The notes under the pieces were generated by a model. It worked only from the letters and a program-made list of their open reading frames with translations, did no database searches and had not been told where the DNA came from. DNA of 64,000 nt from contig OW240915.1 in the NCBI GenBank assembly GCA_933207985.1, forward strand, positions 120,459,680-120,523,679. The letters run 5' to 3'. The position numbers were made by a program, and so were the translations under genes. Below, piece after piece: positions 45,906-56,640 of this stretch (positions are counted from its first letter, which is position 1; the number at the start of each line of letters is the position of its first letter). Source of the DNA: Pelobates cultripes. Lineage: Eukaryota > Chordata > Amphibia > Anura > Pelobatidae.

Positions 45906-46029
45906 AAATTCCCAGGCCTCTTCGGTGGGGTTTGGCATGTAGGCGGGAGCAGCCTGGTAACAGTTGATAGCTGCTCTGGGCGCAGATGGTGGTGCGGGAC
46001 GTACCTACTGGGACCGGTCTCTCTGGTGG

Positions 46030-47016
46030 GGGCAGTCTCTCCTCATGTGCCCATAGTTAAAGCATTGGTGACACTGGGTGTTTGCCCACGTTGGGGCCAT
46101 TTAGGTTGTCACAGGAGTCGGTTGGCTTTGAAGCGTTGGTGCTGGAGTAGGATGCAAGGGTGATGTAGGACGAAGGGGGGTCTGTAGCTGGAACATTGGG
46201 GTCTCCGAGCGTCCAGGTACTCGTCAGTCCGCTGTGCTGCGTCCCTTAAGGTTAGGGGTTATCTGTCTCTCACCCATTCTTGGATTACTGAGGGGAGGCC
46301 ATTGTAGAATTGTTCCAGCAGAAAGACTTGAAGTATCTCCTCAGAGGTCTTCACCTGCTGTACCTGCATCCAATTTTGGGCTGCTCTGGTGAGACTGCAA
46401 GCCCATTCCGCATGTGAATCCTTATCATTTTTCTTTGATTCATGGAATTTCCTTCAATATGCCTTGCATATTGCAAACAGGACTTGTTTCACCCTAGCAA
46501 AATTCCTCAGTTCCGTATCTGGCACAGCTCGGTAAGTGTCTACAGCTTTGCCTGTTAAATACCTTGCTAGGAGAGTCTGTGGTTGCTACCATTGTGTAGC
46601 AGGCATAGACATTCAAAGTCTTGTAAAAATTCATCAATGCCCACCTCTGACTCTGCGAACGTCTTGAAAGCCTGGTATGGTAGTTTAGGCTTGTGTTCTG
46701 GAACTACCGAAAGCACTGGGGCTATATCCATGGCTCACCATTTGGTGAGTTGCAACAGATTCTCCCAATAATCTTTCGCCAGAATGTACGCTTGTAACTC
46801 AGAGATCGTTCGGGCCACTATTTCCTGCAATGGATTCCCTCCGTAAAAGCGAATTTGCATCTCCTTCTGTAGCTCGGTCTCTTGGTCGATTAGAATAGGA
46901 GCACCGTGCATTCTGTCGACCTCCATGAGTGATGCGATCAAGGCTGCTTTAGATCTGTTGCTGGCTACTTGCCCACGTGCCTCCAGCAACTCTTTAAGCG
47001 TTTTCATTTTTTGCAA
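46030..47016 (-). pseudogene. Gag of the second Gmr1-like element
   Basis: Starts MQKMKTLKELLEARGQVASN at 47016, matching LKDLLEIRGRSASN of 8014-8901. The capsid section is frameshifted through 46735-46100 (SHPFWITEGRPL-type blocks readable in pieces). The zinc knuckle CHQCFNYGHMRRDC is at 46075-46034. The spacing to the PBS is about 170 bp, lengthened by a small LINE tail at 47040-47110. Confidence 0.8.
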
Positions 47017-47039
47017 TTGTACTATTTATAGTAAAATCT

Positions 47040-47110
47040 CCCTCTCATAATATTGTAAAGCGCTACGGAATCTGTTGGCGCTATATAAATGGCAATAATA
47101 ATAATTGTGT
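47040..47110. repeat. LINE/SINE 3' tail with (AAT)n
   Basis: AAAGCGCTACGGAATCTGTT then GGCGCTATATAAATGG and an (AAT)n run, a widely dispersed frog repeat tail. Confidence 0.55.
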
Positions 47111-47182
47111 AATTGTGTAATTCATGGATTGGTTCAGCTATTGGTTTGGCTCACAAACACTGGTTCCGTTCGGCTGGGAAGT

Positions 47183-47202
47183 GCCATCCCACTACTGCCA
47201 CG
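47183..47202 (-). promoter_or_regulatory. Primer binding site of the second Gmr1-like element
   Basis: On the minus strand GTGGCAGTAGTGGGATGGC, the counterpart of the site at 7966 and of GGTAGCAGCGGTGGGATGGC at 51750. Confidence 0.65.
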
Positions 47203-48990
47203 AGATATAGCAGACCACAGGTAACCTGACTGGTTACCTCCGTTAATTCCTTCACTTAGCCATTCTGGAACCATTAAAGCCTACAGACACCCATTCCCTC
47301 AGAAACCAGACGAAACATAGTCAACTGATTTTATTCTGGCCACACATGGCTTTTATGCACAGGCCCCTATATATGGGGTTTCAATCCCTAGTTCCTGAGA
47401 AATAATTGCGTGAGAAAAACCTATAATTCAATTATCTCTCAGGTACAGAAAATTTACAAAAAATCTACATTGCCCCTATCATAACTAGATATAACTAGAC
47501 AAAATTAATATCCCTGGATAGCCCTGATCTGGGTATTTAACATTCAAATATCACTCAGATCGGTTTGGTGAAACTGGAATGCCAGTAAATGCCAGGGAAA
47601 ATTTTGACCGGCCGGACACAAGGCGCTTGGCCAAAATAGTTCCAGGAAAATAGGTGTTCTGTCCGTTCTCTGTTGGGGGTTCCTGTGCGAACACTGTGCG
47701 AACGGTAGTAGTCAGTATCACCGTCTAGTATTCCTTTTCCCAATAGCAGAATAACTCCAATAATCCACAAGAAGAAATATCGCTGTAATCGCCAAATAAT
47801 CACACATGAGCCAAGGCTTAATGCTGGAACAAGACTGATTTTACTGGCACACAGGGCACACAATTTATGCAACACAAAACTCCTCCTCTAGGCCGGGCTA
47901 GATAATTGGGTTTGAGCAACATGCTAACCCAATTATCTGCTGGCCAGAAAATTTACAGTTTTTACAATTTTTAAAAAACAATACTTTCCACATCACATTT
48001 TAATATAAATTTTACATCCCTGGGTAGCTGATGGTCTGGGGAGCAACATACTTAAATTCCACGAAAATCCGTTCGGTAGTTTTCGTGTCACGTCATGTGG
48101 AAGTTTGACCGGCTCACTGCATGCTGGTATCCGATTTGGAGTTCCATGAAATTGGGGCTAAAAGCCAGTCTCTGTTTGCGTCAATTTACATGAAAACTAC
48201 CAGGGTTAAGATGTAGAGAGTTCGTGGAAAGTGTTCCCCTCATTCGGTAGCTTGAATTTCCCTAACGCCGTTCGAGTCAAGTTCGTGGAAATAAGTCAGG
48301 CGGGACTTCCATGGGGGACCGGGTCATGCTGGAGGGCTATGCCGAAAATAGTTCCAGGCGTTCGACGCCTAAGTCCCGCTGACTGGCCGTTTGGGAGTTT
48401 AAGATGGCTCCCGAAATGGGAACTCTCAATTAACTTCACACGATTCTAAGTTCTAATTGCTACCCAGGGTGGTCCTCGTTCGGTGAAATAGCTATTTTAC
48501 CGAACAAGGGATTTGGACGTACAGAAAATAACGAATGCACTAGTAATACAGGTAATAAATCTCACGAATACAACAGCAGGGAGGGAATTGAGGGTGATTC
48601 TTCACAAACACCATTTTAGGGTCCGAATGCTCCCCCTGTTCGGTAGTTCATATCTCTCGAATGTCGGTCACATAGTTGGTCAGGAAGTAGAACGAGCAGC
48701 GGTCTAATCTTTACCGTGCGAGTGCCTTGCCGAAAAGAGTTCCAGACCAAGTGCCACTGCTCATGTTCGGGAGACAAGATAGCCGCCATTCTTTGTCAAC
48801 CACATTTATTTGGTTATATGAAATGGCGGCCATCCAGAGGAAGCATTTATTAATTACTTATTACTTATTAATTACTTCACTTGCGATTTCGAACTTAAGT
48901 TGCTGGTATGAACATTCTAATGGGGTACAGGGGAGGTCCTCGTTTGGGAGACGAATGGATGGCACGCGTACATAATAACTCCTGAACGGA
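47203..48990 (-). repeat. Two or more nested LTRs (minus strand)
   Basis: At least two LTR bodies. The first (47203 to about 47700) has a TATA-like GCATAAAAGCC at about 47358-47348 and an inverted repeat at 47393-47443. The second (about 47700-48990) has GCATAAATTG near 47870 and an inverted repeat at 47891-47946, then U3 sequence with many TTCGGTAG and TTCGTGGAA motifs. The first is probably the 5' LTR of the element at 39445-47202. Boundaries are not resolved, and no target duplication was found. Confidence 0.6.
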
Positions 48991-49549
48991 AAAAGGGAAA
49001 AACACACGAACATGGGCAAAGTATATGAAATTGGCCACATATAGCGTTTTCTTATTCTTAGATTCCAATTTCTCAAAGTCACCAATTATAGATTTCTCAA
49101 ACATATCTATTGCGCTAGTTTGATACGCTCTAGGATAAAATTAAAACTCTAGAAAATATTAAACTGTCAATACATTCAGAAAATGAATTGAATCTTCTTT
49201 GTGGAACAAATTGTAATCCTTTATTAAGTACTCTGATCTCATCTTCTCTGAGAATGTCCAGATAGATGTATCATTCCATCCATCTGCACATTCTCTTTCT
49301 TTTTTCTGTACTGTGACCTACATCATCTTCTTGTTCCTCTGTTCTCCTCTTTTTCAATGGGGAGGCAAAGGTCCATTCTCTTGGTTTCTCTAAAAAAAAA
49401 AAAAAAATCATGCTTTCTCTCAGGATTTCTCTCTGAAAAAAGTTTGCAACAAATAATGAGGGGAATCTTTCATATTTTGTGCATAAAGTAAAGTATAATT
49501 TCTACTAATTGACTCGCTATTTCTTCTCTTTCGTTCTATCTTTGTCCAA
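48991..49549. other. Unassigned spacer
   Basis: AT-rich, with an A15-type run at 49391-49407. Possibly a decayed LINE, but no motif supports it. Confidence 0.5.
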
Positions 49550-50236
49550 CCTATTATGACTATGATGGCCTTGGTCTACTATGGGATGCCATGGAGGAGG
49601 TCAGTGATTTTGGCAGCATGGAGGAGTCTAGGGTCTAGGTTTTGGGATATTCGGGAATACCATATGGACCCATTGGAGATTCCCAGTACTGCAGGCTTGG
49701 GACCAGATATCACCCTGAACCTGGAGCAGGAATACCAGAACCTGAGAGAAGCAGTTCAGCACCAGGCAGCGTTACCGGGAGTCGAGACAGTCGGTCTGAC
49801 TCCCCAGCAGCAGTATGAGTTAAAGGGACAAGAGACAACCGGTCTCTCTCCCTAGGGCCAGACGGTGTTACCATTCCAGCAGCAAGCGGCCCTGGGAGAT
49901 ATTTCGTCTCACTACCCAGCACCAGGCAGTGTCACAGGGAGAGGAGATTATCGGTCCCTCATTTCCACAGCAGCAAGCATCCCTGGGAGTGGAGATAGTT
50001 GGTCTCACTACCCAGCACCAGGCAGCATCACAGGGAGAGGAGATTGTCGGCCCCTCATACCAGCAGAAGCAAGCAGCACCAGGCAGCGTTATCAGGGGTT
50101 GAGACAGTTGGTTCGACTCCCCAGCGGCAGCTTACCTTACAGGGAGAGAAGACAACCGGTCTCTCTCACAGCGGCAGTGGGAGTGGAGCCAATCGGTCTC
50201 ACTCCACAGCGGCAGTGTGGATTACAGGGAGAGTAG
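49550..50236 (+). pseudogene. Glutamine-rich repeat ORF of the LTR element
   Basis: Starts with YYDYDGLGLLWDAMEEVSDF (paralogue at 52229: YNGPGLLCKALVEDSDFDS). Tandem units of about 45-50 bp follow, encoding variants of QQQAxLxGxExVGLT, spread over all three frames by indels. I do not recognise a domain; an accessory or gag-derived frame is possible. It is not open in any single frame. Confidence 0.45.
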
Positions 50237-50842
50237 TATATCGCTAGAGACACCTTGGGAGGGGACAGGGAATGATACAGAGAGTGGAGGTCGTCGGTCT
50301 CACCCACCAGCAGCTGGGGCTGTCGTCCAGAGACAAGCCTCCTGGCATGGATGGTGCAGATGGGACCCTACAAGGATGCTGGACAGCCCTCCCAGATCCC
50401 CAACTGCAGAATCCCAGCCAAGATGAGGACGACAACAGCTGCTCCCCGTCATCTTCCCAGCGGAAGAGCTGGCACCCGGGCAGAGTGCAGTTGGCCTCAG
50501 TGGAGTAGCAGCTGACCTGAAGAGATGGTATACAACTAGATCTCTGGCATGAGGTGCTGGGGGCAACTCAAGTTCTGTGGAGATAGTCTTCCCAGTCCAG
50601 AACAGTGCAGACAGAGGCAAGTGGCGCTAAGAATACCTATGTCCAGGGCCTAGATAACCACAGGCCATCCCAGCAGCGGAGCTGGCATCAGGGCAGAGCA
50701 CAGCTGGCTTCTGCCCTACTGGCCCACTGTACTATCCAGCTGTAGCACTGGCTATGGGGCAGAGCGTTTATGGGTGGGCTACTTGACTAACTTAGGTACC
50801 AGCCGACAGAAGGTAGTTAGTCTTACCTTGGGGGGGGAGAAA

Positions 50843-51745
50843 TGTAATGAACTGAACCTCGTCACATGTTCTTGGGGACTATGGGCTCTGTTCATGTGAG
50901 TTACGTACTTTTGTACTCCAGCCAGAGAGACCGACCGTTAGCCCTGATTCCCTGGAACTGTTTTGGGCATAGGACCATGTGCACGGTTGGTCAAAAATAA
51001 GACTTCCAGGAAATTCCTGAACCCCTGAACTGGTCTGGGTGATTTTTGGATATGTTGGTCACCCAAATCGGGACTATAACTTTTGTGGTTTTTTTTTTAT
51101 AACTTTTGTGGGGGGGTTGTGTGTTTTAAGGTATTTTATGGGGTTTGTAAACATTTTAATTTTTTCTGTGCTTGGAAATAATTGGATTAGATTAGTACAG
51201 TTCCTGATCCAATTATCTCCCAGGCACAGAGGAGGGATTAACTGATTTTGTATGGGAGTGTCCTAGACCTGAGAGCCAATGTAATTATAATATGTTTTTA
51301 CTGTAGTCTACTCTCATGGGGCCAGTTGTGGCTACCATTAAGAGGGATATTTGTTTACCCTTCATGAAGTCTAGGCTCATGTTTGGGGGATTGGAGAACT
51401 ATATTCACTCTGGGGATTGCTATATCACTATACTCCCCTGGGTATAATCACTAGCTCTTATAAGAGGTGTTCCTGCTATACTCTCTGGAGTAGGAGAGGT
51501 TCACCCATTGGAAGCTGGATCCTGGTCTTGAGTCCAGGGTGGGTGGAGGATGGCGAGATCCCAACCAAACTGTGGCGGTTTGTGGTTTACAGTGGTTATG
51601 GTGTTCCAATGCAGTGCTCACAAGTACTAGGAAGCAGCGATTGAGGGAGGTACCCGGCCGGAGTGACAGGTGGTCCGTCACAGTAAGCATAGCTAGAAAG
51701 CATGCTTGGCAGAGGTACCAACTCGAGGTACCAGGCAGTCATTCA
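50843..51745 (+). repeat. LTR shared by two interior regions
   Basis: 903 bp, TGTAATGAAC to AGTCATTCA. CTCTTATAAGAGG near 51453 is a candidate TATA box. Contains the conserved inverted repeat at 51166-51230. Related to 31341-31880. Confidence 0.75.
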
Positions 51746-52330
51746 CTTTGGTAGCAGCGGTGGGATGGCTTCCTAGCAAGAGGGGAAGCATCTCTGGGAC
51801 ACCGGTTTATCTTTTGGGGCCCTGGCAAGACGCTAGCATCCGTGCAGCATCCCTTTCTGGAGAGGGATTTGTGAGCAAGCTGCAGGATCTTGGCCCAGGA
51901 GTCACTATACGAGGAGGAATTCCAGTGTAGACTGCAGGATCTTGGCCTAGTAGTATGGCCGTATTTCAGTGGAGTAGCAGCTGACCTGAAGAGATGGTAT
52001 ACAGCTAGATCTCTGGCATGAGGTGCTGGGGGCAACTCAAGTTCTGTGGAGATAGAGTTTTCCCAGTCCAGAACAGTGCAGACAGAGGCAAGTGGCGCTG
52101 AGAATACCTTTCCTGGGACAGCAGCCCCTGGCAGAGTGGGTAATGGACCTCCAGCACCTGGTCAGGATAAAACTGTGGCTAGACAAGGCATACCGGGCGT
52201 TACGATGGTACTCGGTGCAGAGGTGCCCTTGCATGACTACAATGGCCCTGGTCTGTTATGCAAGGCCTTGGTGGAGGATAGTGACTTTGACAGCACAGAG
52301 GAGTCTCGGTATTGGGACATACCAATAAAT

Positions 52331-52594
52331 ACCAATAAATGTATTTTGAATATATTTTTGGGATTATTTTATAAAAAAATTTGGCTCCCTGATCAACATA
52401 TATCCCAGGTGGGGATCATACCACAATAGTGCTTGCTCTAGTCCATGTGAGTAAGATACTAAGATACTAATTCTTTTGTATGTGCACAGTCACTTTAGTA
52501 TACATGTTGCACTACTGGATATTCGTATTCTTGTCTCCACATCCAATCCGATATACTGGCAAAGTCCACCATCACTACAGCTGAATATATACCC
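52331..52594. other. Spacer
   Basis: AT-rich, nothing recognised. Confidence 0.5.
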
Positions 52595-53090
52595 TGTGAC
52601 AGGGATTATACTGCCTATGCCACAAGCTCCTTAAGGAGTGTGCTAGCTAGCCTCCTGCCCAAAGACCATGGGGCCGTAACCGGAGACCCCGTTCGGGAAT
52701 TAACCTGCCCGGCCTCCCCAAGAGACTTCTCCTTGATTCCCCAAGTTCGGTACCCTCCCTCTCGCTCACTGGCGGTCATTCAGATTTATGAACTCTCTAA
52801 AGGGCTTCAGTGGTACTTAGCCGCGACTGCTATGGAAACCTTTTCGGCTATGTGACTTTGCAGTTCCAGGGCATCTTGACCCGGTGTGATGACCTCCTTG
52901 CTGGAGGTAAGGTGCCTGAGACTGTGTGGAATAATTGCTTCTTGAGAGCCAGGAGAAACACCATTTAATTTGTTCACAGGAGCCCAAAAAAGTTGACCGG
53001 CCAAAGCACTAATCGCTCTGGAACTCTTTTGTGCATGGAACATGTGTGCGGCCATGCCAAATTTTACCCCGCTGGCATTTGGTTCTTCAA
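52595..53090 (+). repeat. LTR fragment
   Basis: Starts TGTGACAGGG and shares AGCCTCCTGCC and AAAGACCA with 31341-31430. It has the TTCGGCTATG and GGAACTCTTTTG motifs typical of the local LTRs. Confidence 0.5.
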
Positions 53091-53985
53091 TTCCAACTCT
53101 CTCCTTGAGTCAGTCTGGCTTCTGCCCTCTTCACTCTACTGAGACTGCCCTTAATAAAGTCACTAATTACCTAATCACAGCTTAATCCAAAGGGCACTGC
53201 TCCATACTAATTATTTTTTACCTCTCTGCTGACTTTGACACTGTTGACCCATGTTCTCCTTCTCTAAACTCTTGAATCACTTGGTCTCTGTGATACTGTC
53301 CTCTCTGGTTTTCCTCCTATCTCTTCCAATGCTCATTCAGTGTCTCCTTTTCTATGATACCTCCTCCATTTCCATGTCCTTGGTCCCCTTCTATTTTCTT
53401 TTTATACTGCCTCTCTTGGCAAACGTATTACCTCATTTGGATTCCACTACCACCTGTACGCTGATGACACCCAAATATATCTCACCTCCCCAGAACTCTC
53501 CCCTGTCATTCTGCAACGTGTTACTGCTTGCTTTCAATCCCTGACCAGATGTCCTCCCGCTTCCTGAAACTCAATTTTTCTATAACTGAGCTCCTTGTCT
53601 TTCCTCCTCTTTCACTCTCACTTTAAGTTAGTGGTATCCACATAAGTCCATCCTTGCAAGTGCGCTGTCATGGCGTCATACTTGATTCTGTCCTCACCTT
53701 TGAGCCTCACATCCGGTATGTTGCCAAATCCTGTAGATTCCATCTTAAAAACATAACCCACATCCGCCCCTTTCTTACGCAAGATTAGCAAGGAGCTTGT
53801 CCACAGTACTTTCCCGCATGGATTATTGTAAGGGGACTAATTGGTCTTCACAAAAGCTGTATTGCCCCACTACAGTCTGTAATGAATGCTGCCTCCAGAC
53901 CAATTTCTTCTCTAGTCAGTCCTCTCACACCTCACCGCTCCTTGTCTATCTACTCCTTCCAAATTGATTAATTAATGCATGCACG
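53091..53985 (+). mobile_element. L2-like LINE fragment (RT)
   Basis: Plus-strand RT remnants: ADFDTVDP (usual AFDTVDH) near 53230, [17 protein letters not shown] near 53456, [37 protein letters not shown] near 53670, and SRMDYCKG near 53815. These are boxes of the CR1/L2/Rex1 group. Several frame changes and stops. Confidence 0.75.
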
Positions 53986-54561
53986 CTTTCCCTAGTAGTA
54001 ATTCACACCGGAGACAAAGTTTCTGATCAGTGAAAAACCAAGGAATGCTTTATTTCCCCGGAGTGGGGGCTCCTTCTTAAAGCAAAAATATGTCACAGTT
54101 TAAACATACAGTATACATTCAACAATTGGTTAACAGTCTAAGGGGTCTTGTCTAAACCCCCCCTACAGGATGTAGTGTCGTCATTACAGACTTCTCCCGC
54201 CTATATTCCAGCTCCTGGATACACGATGACAGGGGGAGTGAGTAGTTTCTTTCAGTTACTTAACAGTGATTCTCCATTTTGTTACACGTGGCATATAGCT
54301 GTTAACTGGCACAAAGGAAGTGGGGGAGGAGTTAGTAAAGGAAGCTGTTAACACAGGAATTTTTTGGTTACACGAGGCCTGCTCTGATGGGAAGGGGGAT
54401 GCTAGCAGGATGCGAGGAATTTACAGAGAGAAAATAGTGCCTGAACACATTGTAGGGGGGAGAGGGAATATTTACTCTAGCAGCCAGTTTTAACATAGTG
54501 AACACAGAATAAATAGACATTAGTAAATAGCCATTTTATTTTAATTCATCTGTCCATAACA
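53986..54561 (-). repeat. 3' LTR of the endogenous retrovirus
   Basis: On the minus strand it begins TGTTATGGAC at 54561, right after the polypurine tract, and has AATAAA at 54054-54049. The other edge (about 53986) is approximate because the partner LTR is not available. Confidence 0.75.
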
Positions 54562-54578
54562 GTCCCCCCTTAAAATGG
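54562..54578 (-). promoter_or_regulatory. Polypurine tract of the retrovirus
   Basis: Minus strand TTTTAAGGGGGGAC directly before the 3' LTR. Confidence 0.85.
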
Positions 54579-54732
54579 CAATTTTACTAGAAACTACTAT
54601 CTCTCACTCTTGCACATCTGTCTGAACAGGCCTCGAACACTTCACTGCGTGGGTAACCCGTAGCAGCTTGTCCACTACTTCTTCCCGCGACAGACTTCTG
54701 CCCGTAGAGACAGACGCTATCCCTGAATGTCC

Positions 54733-56640
54733 TTAAGAGGAAGTAGCTGTTGATTTAGTGCGGTGGGACTGTAAGGGTGTATGTGGTGTATCACGGTCTA
54801 TGTCGTCAATCTCTTGGTGAAGGAAGGTCGGGGTGGTCTGGTTGATTGTCTGATCAACTGTCTTTTGTAGGCATTTCTTAAGACAGGGTAACACACAACA
54901 AACAAGAAGAGCGAGGATGATTATCATTATTAAAATGGCAACACCTATTTGGGCCAGAGCACCTTGCCATCCAGTCATCCATCCAAACCATCTTTCCCAT
55001 GGATCTGTGGCCCCAGAATTCCTTTTCAGTTCATTGGACAAACTCTTTAACGTTTCTATTGCCAACGTTACCTTACCATTAGGGCCTGTATTATCTGGAA
55101 TATAGGTACAGCATGTCATGGTGTCTGGGAGTATTTTACATACTCCCCCTTTCTCCGCCAGGATCATGTCTAAGGCCATTCTATTCTGGAAGGTCATCTG
55201 GGAAGTAGCTTGTAATTGTTCCGCCAAACCTTGGAGGGCATCTCTTGTATAATTTACAAAACGTTGTTGGTTACAATAGATGTAATTGATCCAATTTAAA
55301 TTTTTATTGGCCGTGATGATTGGGAAAATAGATTCGAACCCTGCGGACACTTCATCTCTTGCTTGAAACTCATTCGGCACCCCCCTTGGCACTCCTATGG
55401 CATCTATATAAATATGGGGATCAAAACTGCCTTTTACAGGAGTATCTCTCTTTATTCTAGAGTATTGGTGTGACGTACCTGGGGTATCTTGGTGTCCGTC
55501 AGAGATTATGTGTATAGGCATAATTACCTTAGCTAGGGCACATTCTCCCCACCATACGCCTTCCAATCTGGTTCTAATCTGCATATCCCCACAAATCCAA
55601 TATATGTCTCCAAGGGATCTTATTTGTTGCTGGATTAGGGCGGGTGGAATTGGGCTATATGTGGCACAGTACTTACCAGTGAAATTACCAAAGAATTGGC
55701 CTACCCCATCATATATACCATAACAAGTGTAATTACCTGGGTATATGGTGATACCTTTATCTGGCTTAACATCTTTAAGGATAATTGGGTATTCCTTTGT
55801 CCATGATTCACATTCCGTCTGGTCAATTTTAAGTATAGTATAGAGACTTAGGAAACACATCTCTATCTCCGGAGGTATGTTCAAAGGGACAGTACCTAAG
55901 TGAGGCCTCGCTCCTCCACAGACATAGCAGTTAGATCTGTTGTGTTTGTTAGCGTTATATTTCATCCACTCAAGCCATAAGTTAGTGTCAGAGAAACCCG
56001 TCTCTACAGCCATAGTGTCCTCATACATGGGGTTAGCTATAGCTATCATCTCTTTTAGAGTTTTGATATGTGGCTTAAAAGGATTAATAGTCATGTGCGT
56101 GGCACCTACCCATTCAGGTGAGTCATACATGTCCCGTAAGTAAAAGGTCCCCTGTTTATTGTATGAACCTCCTCCCTTCCAGTACATTCCCATTACATAT
56201 TGCCCAGCATCTCCAGGACTGGGATGTTCTATGTTTAAAGCTAGTTTCATAGGTGTCGCCCCCCCTGGTTTCCTGAACGTCATTCTTTTCAGTAAGGACT
56301 CCCCATTTGTATATAATCTGTCTAAGGCACTTTGTGGTCTATAGCCCCAAGCTGGCCCTGTATTCCAACCTGCTGCCTTCCATGAGCTACACTCATATCC
56401 CCAGTAGTCATCAGTCACACATATGTATGGGTCCTTAATGTTAGGTATGTCTTTGTACACTGTTGACAACAATGCTGGTGGAAATGTACAATTTACAATA
56501 TCACAATAATCAAATGCAAATGTGGCTACCCGTGTACTAGAGGAATTGTACCAAAATGTATAAACATGATTGTCTTTGGTTATAGCGACTTGTTGGGCCT
56601 TTATCAGACCTAGCAGCAAGAACAAATACACAAAATTCAT
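54733..56640 (-). CDS. env: Retroviral envelope glycoprotein (open frame)
   Basis: Open without interruption: 635 residues from the Met at 56640, or 656 from an upstream in-frame Met at 56703. I chose 56640 because a hydrophobic signal peptide starts there (NFVYLFLLLGLI). Surface subunit: many N-glycosylation sites and a CXXC motif (CYVC, 238-241 from this start). Furin-type site RIKR at 395-398. Transmembrane subunit: an NRMALDMILAEKGG heptad-like region, a cysteine motif with eight residues between the first Cys and the CC pair (CKILPDTMTCC) where six is usual, and a membrane anchor rich in Ile/Leu near 561-582. It would be membrane-bound. Whether it is expressed is unknown. Confidence 0.9.
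   Translation of the reverse strand: MNFVYLFLLLGLIKAQQVAITKDNHVYTFWYNSSSTRVATFAFDYCDIVNCTFPPALLSTVYKDIPNIKDPYICVTDDYWGYECSSWKAAGWNTGPAWGYRPQSALDRLYTNGESLLKRMTFRKPGGATPMKLALNIEHPSPGDAGQYVMGMYWKGGGSYNKQGTFYLRDMYDSPEWVGATHMTINPFKPHIKTLKEMIAIANPMYEDTMAVETGFSDTNLWLEWMKYNANKHNRSNCYVCGGARPHLGTVPLNIPPEIEMCFLSLYTILKIDQTECESWTKEYPIILKDVKPDKGITIYPGNYTCYGIYDGVGQFFGNFTGKYCATYSPIPPALIQQQIRSLGDIYWICGDMQIRTRLEGVWWGECALAKVIMPIHIISDGHQDTPGTSHQYSRIKRDTPVKGSFDPHIYIDAIGVPRGVPNEFQARDEVSAGFESIFPIITANKNLNWINYIYCNQQRFVNYTRDALQGLAEQLQATSQMTFQNRMALDMILAEKGGVCKILPDTMTCCTYIPDNTGPNGKVTLAIETLKSLSNELKRNSGATDPWERWFGWMTGWQGALAQIGVAILIMIIILALLVCCVLPCLKKCLQKTVDQTINQTTPTFLHQEIDDIDRDTPHTPLQSHRTKSTATSS

Larger units (their letters stand above)
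39445..47202 (-). mobile_element. Second Gmr1-like retrotransposon, split by LINEs
   Basis: Minus-strand element with the order primer site (47183-47202), gag (47016 down), zinc knuckle (46075-46030), protease, linker, integrase zinc domain (45260-45123), then after the LINE block (45122-40396) the integrase core and C-terminal part (40395-39453). Integrase again follows protease directly, as in 7000-13355. RT, RNase H and the 3' LTR are absent at the 39445 side. Confidence 0.85.
49550..52330 (+). mobile_element. Non-autonomous LTR element: interior - LTR - interior
   Basis: An interior region (49550-50827) ends in the polypurine tract TTGGGGGGGGGAGAAA at 50827-50842. An LTR follows (50843-51745), then a primer site GGTAGCAGCGGTGGGATGG (51750-51768) and another interior region to about 52330. 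So one LTR serves as both 3' end of the left unit and 5' end of the right unit. The interiors share blocks: 50504-50635 with 51972-52110, and 49556-49640 with 52229-52310. No pol domain. Confidence 0.7.

Noticed and set aside
53986..54561. Search for the partner 5' LTR between 62848 and 64000
   Set aside because: No similar sequence found; the partner is outside the window or missing.
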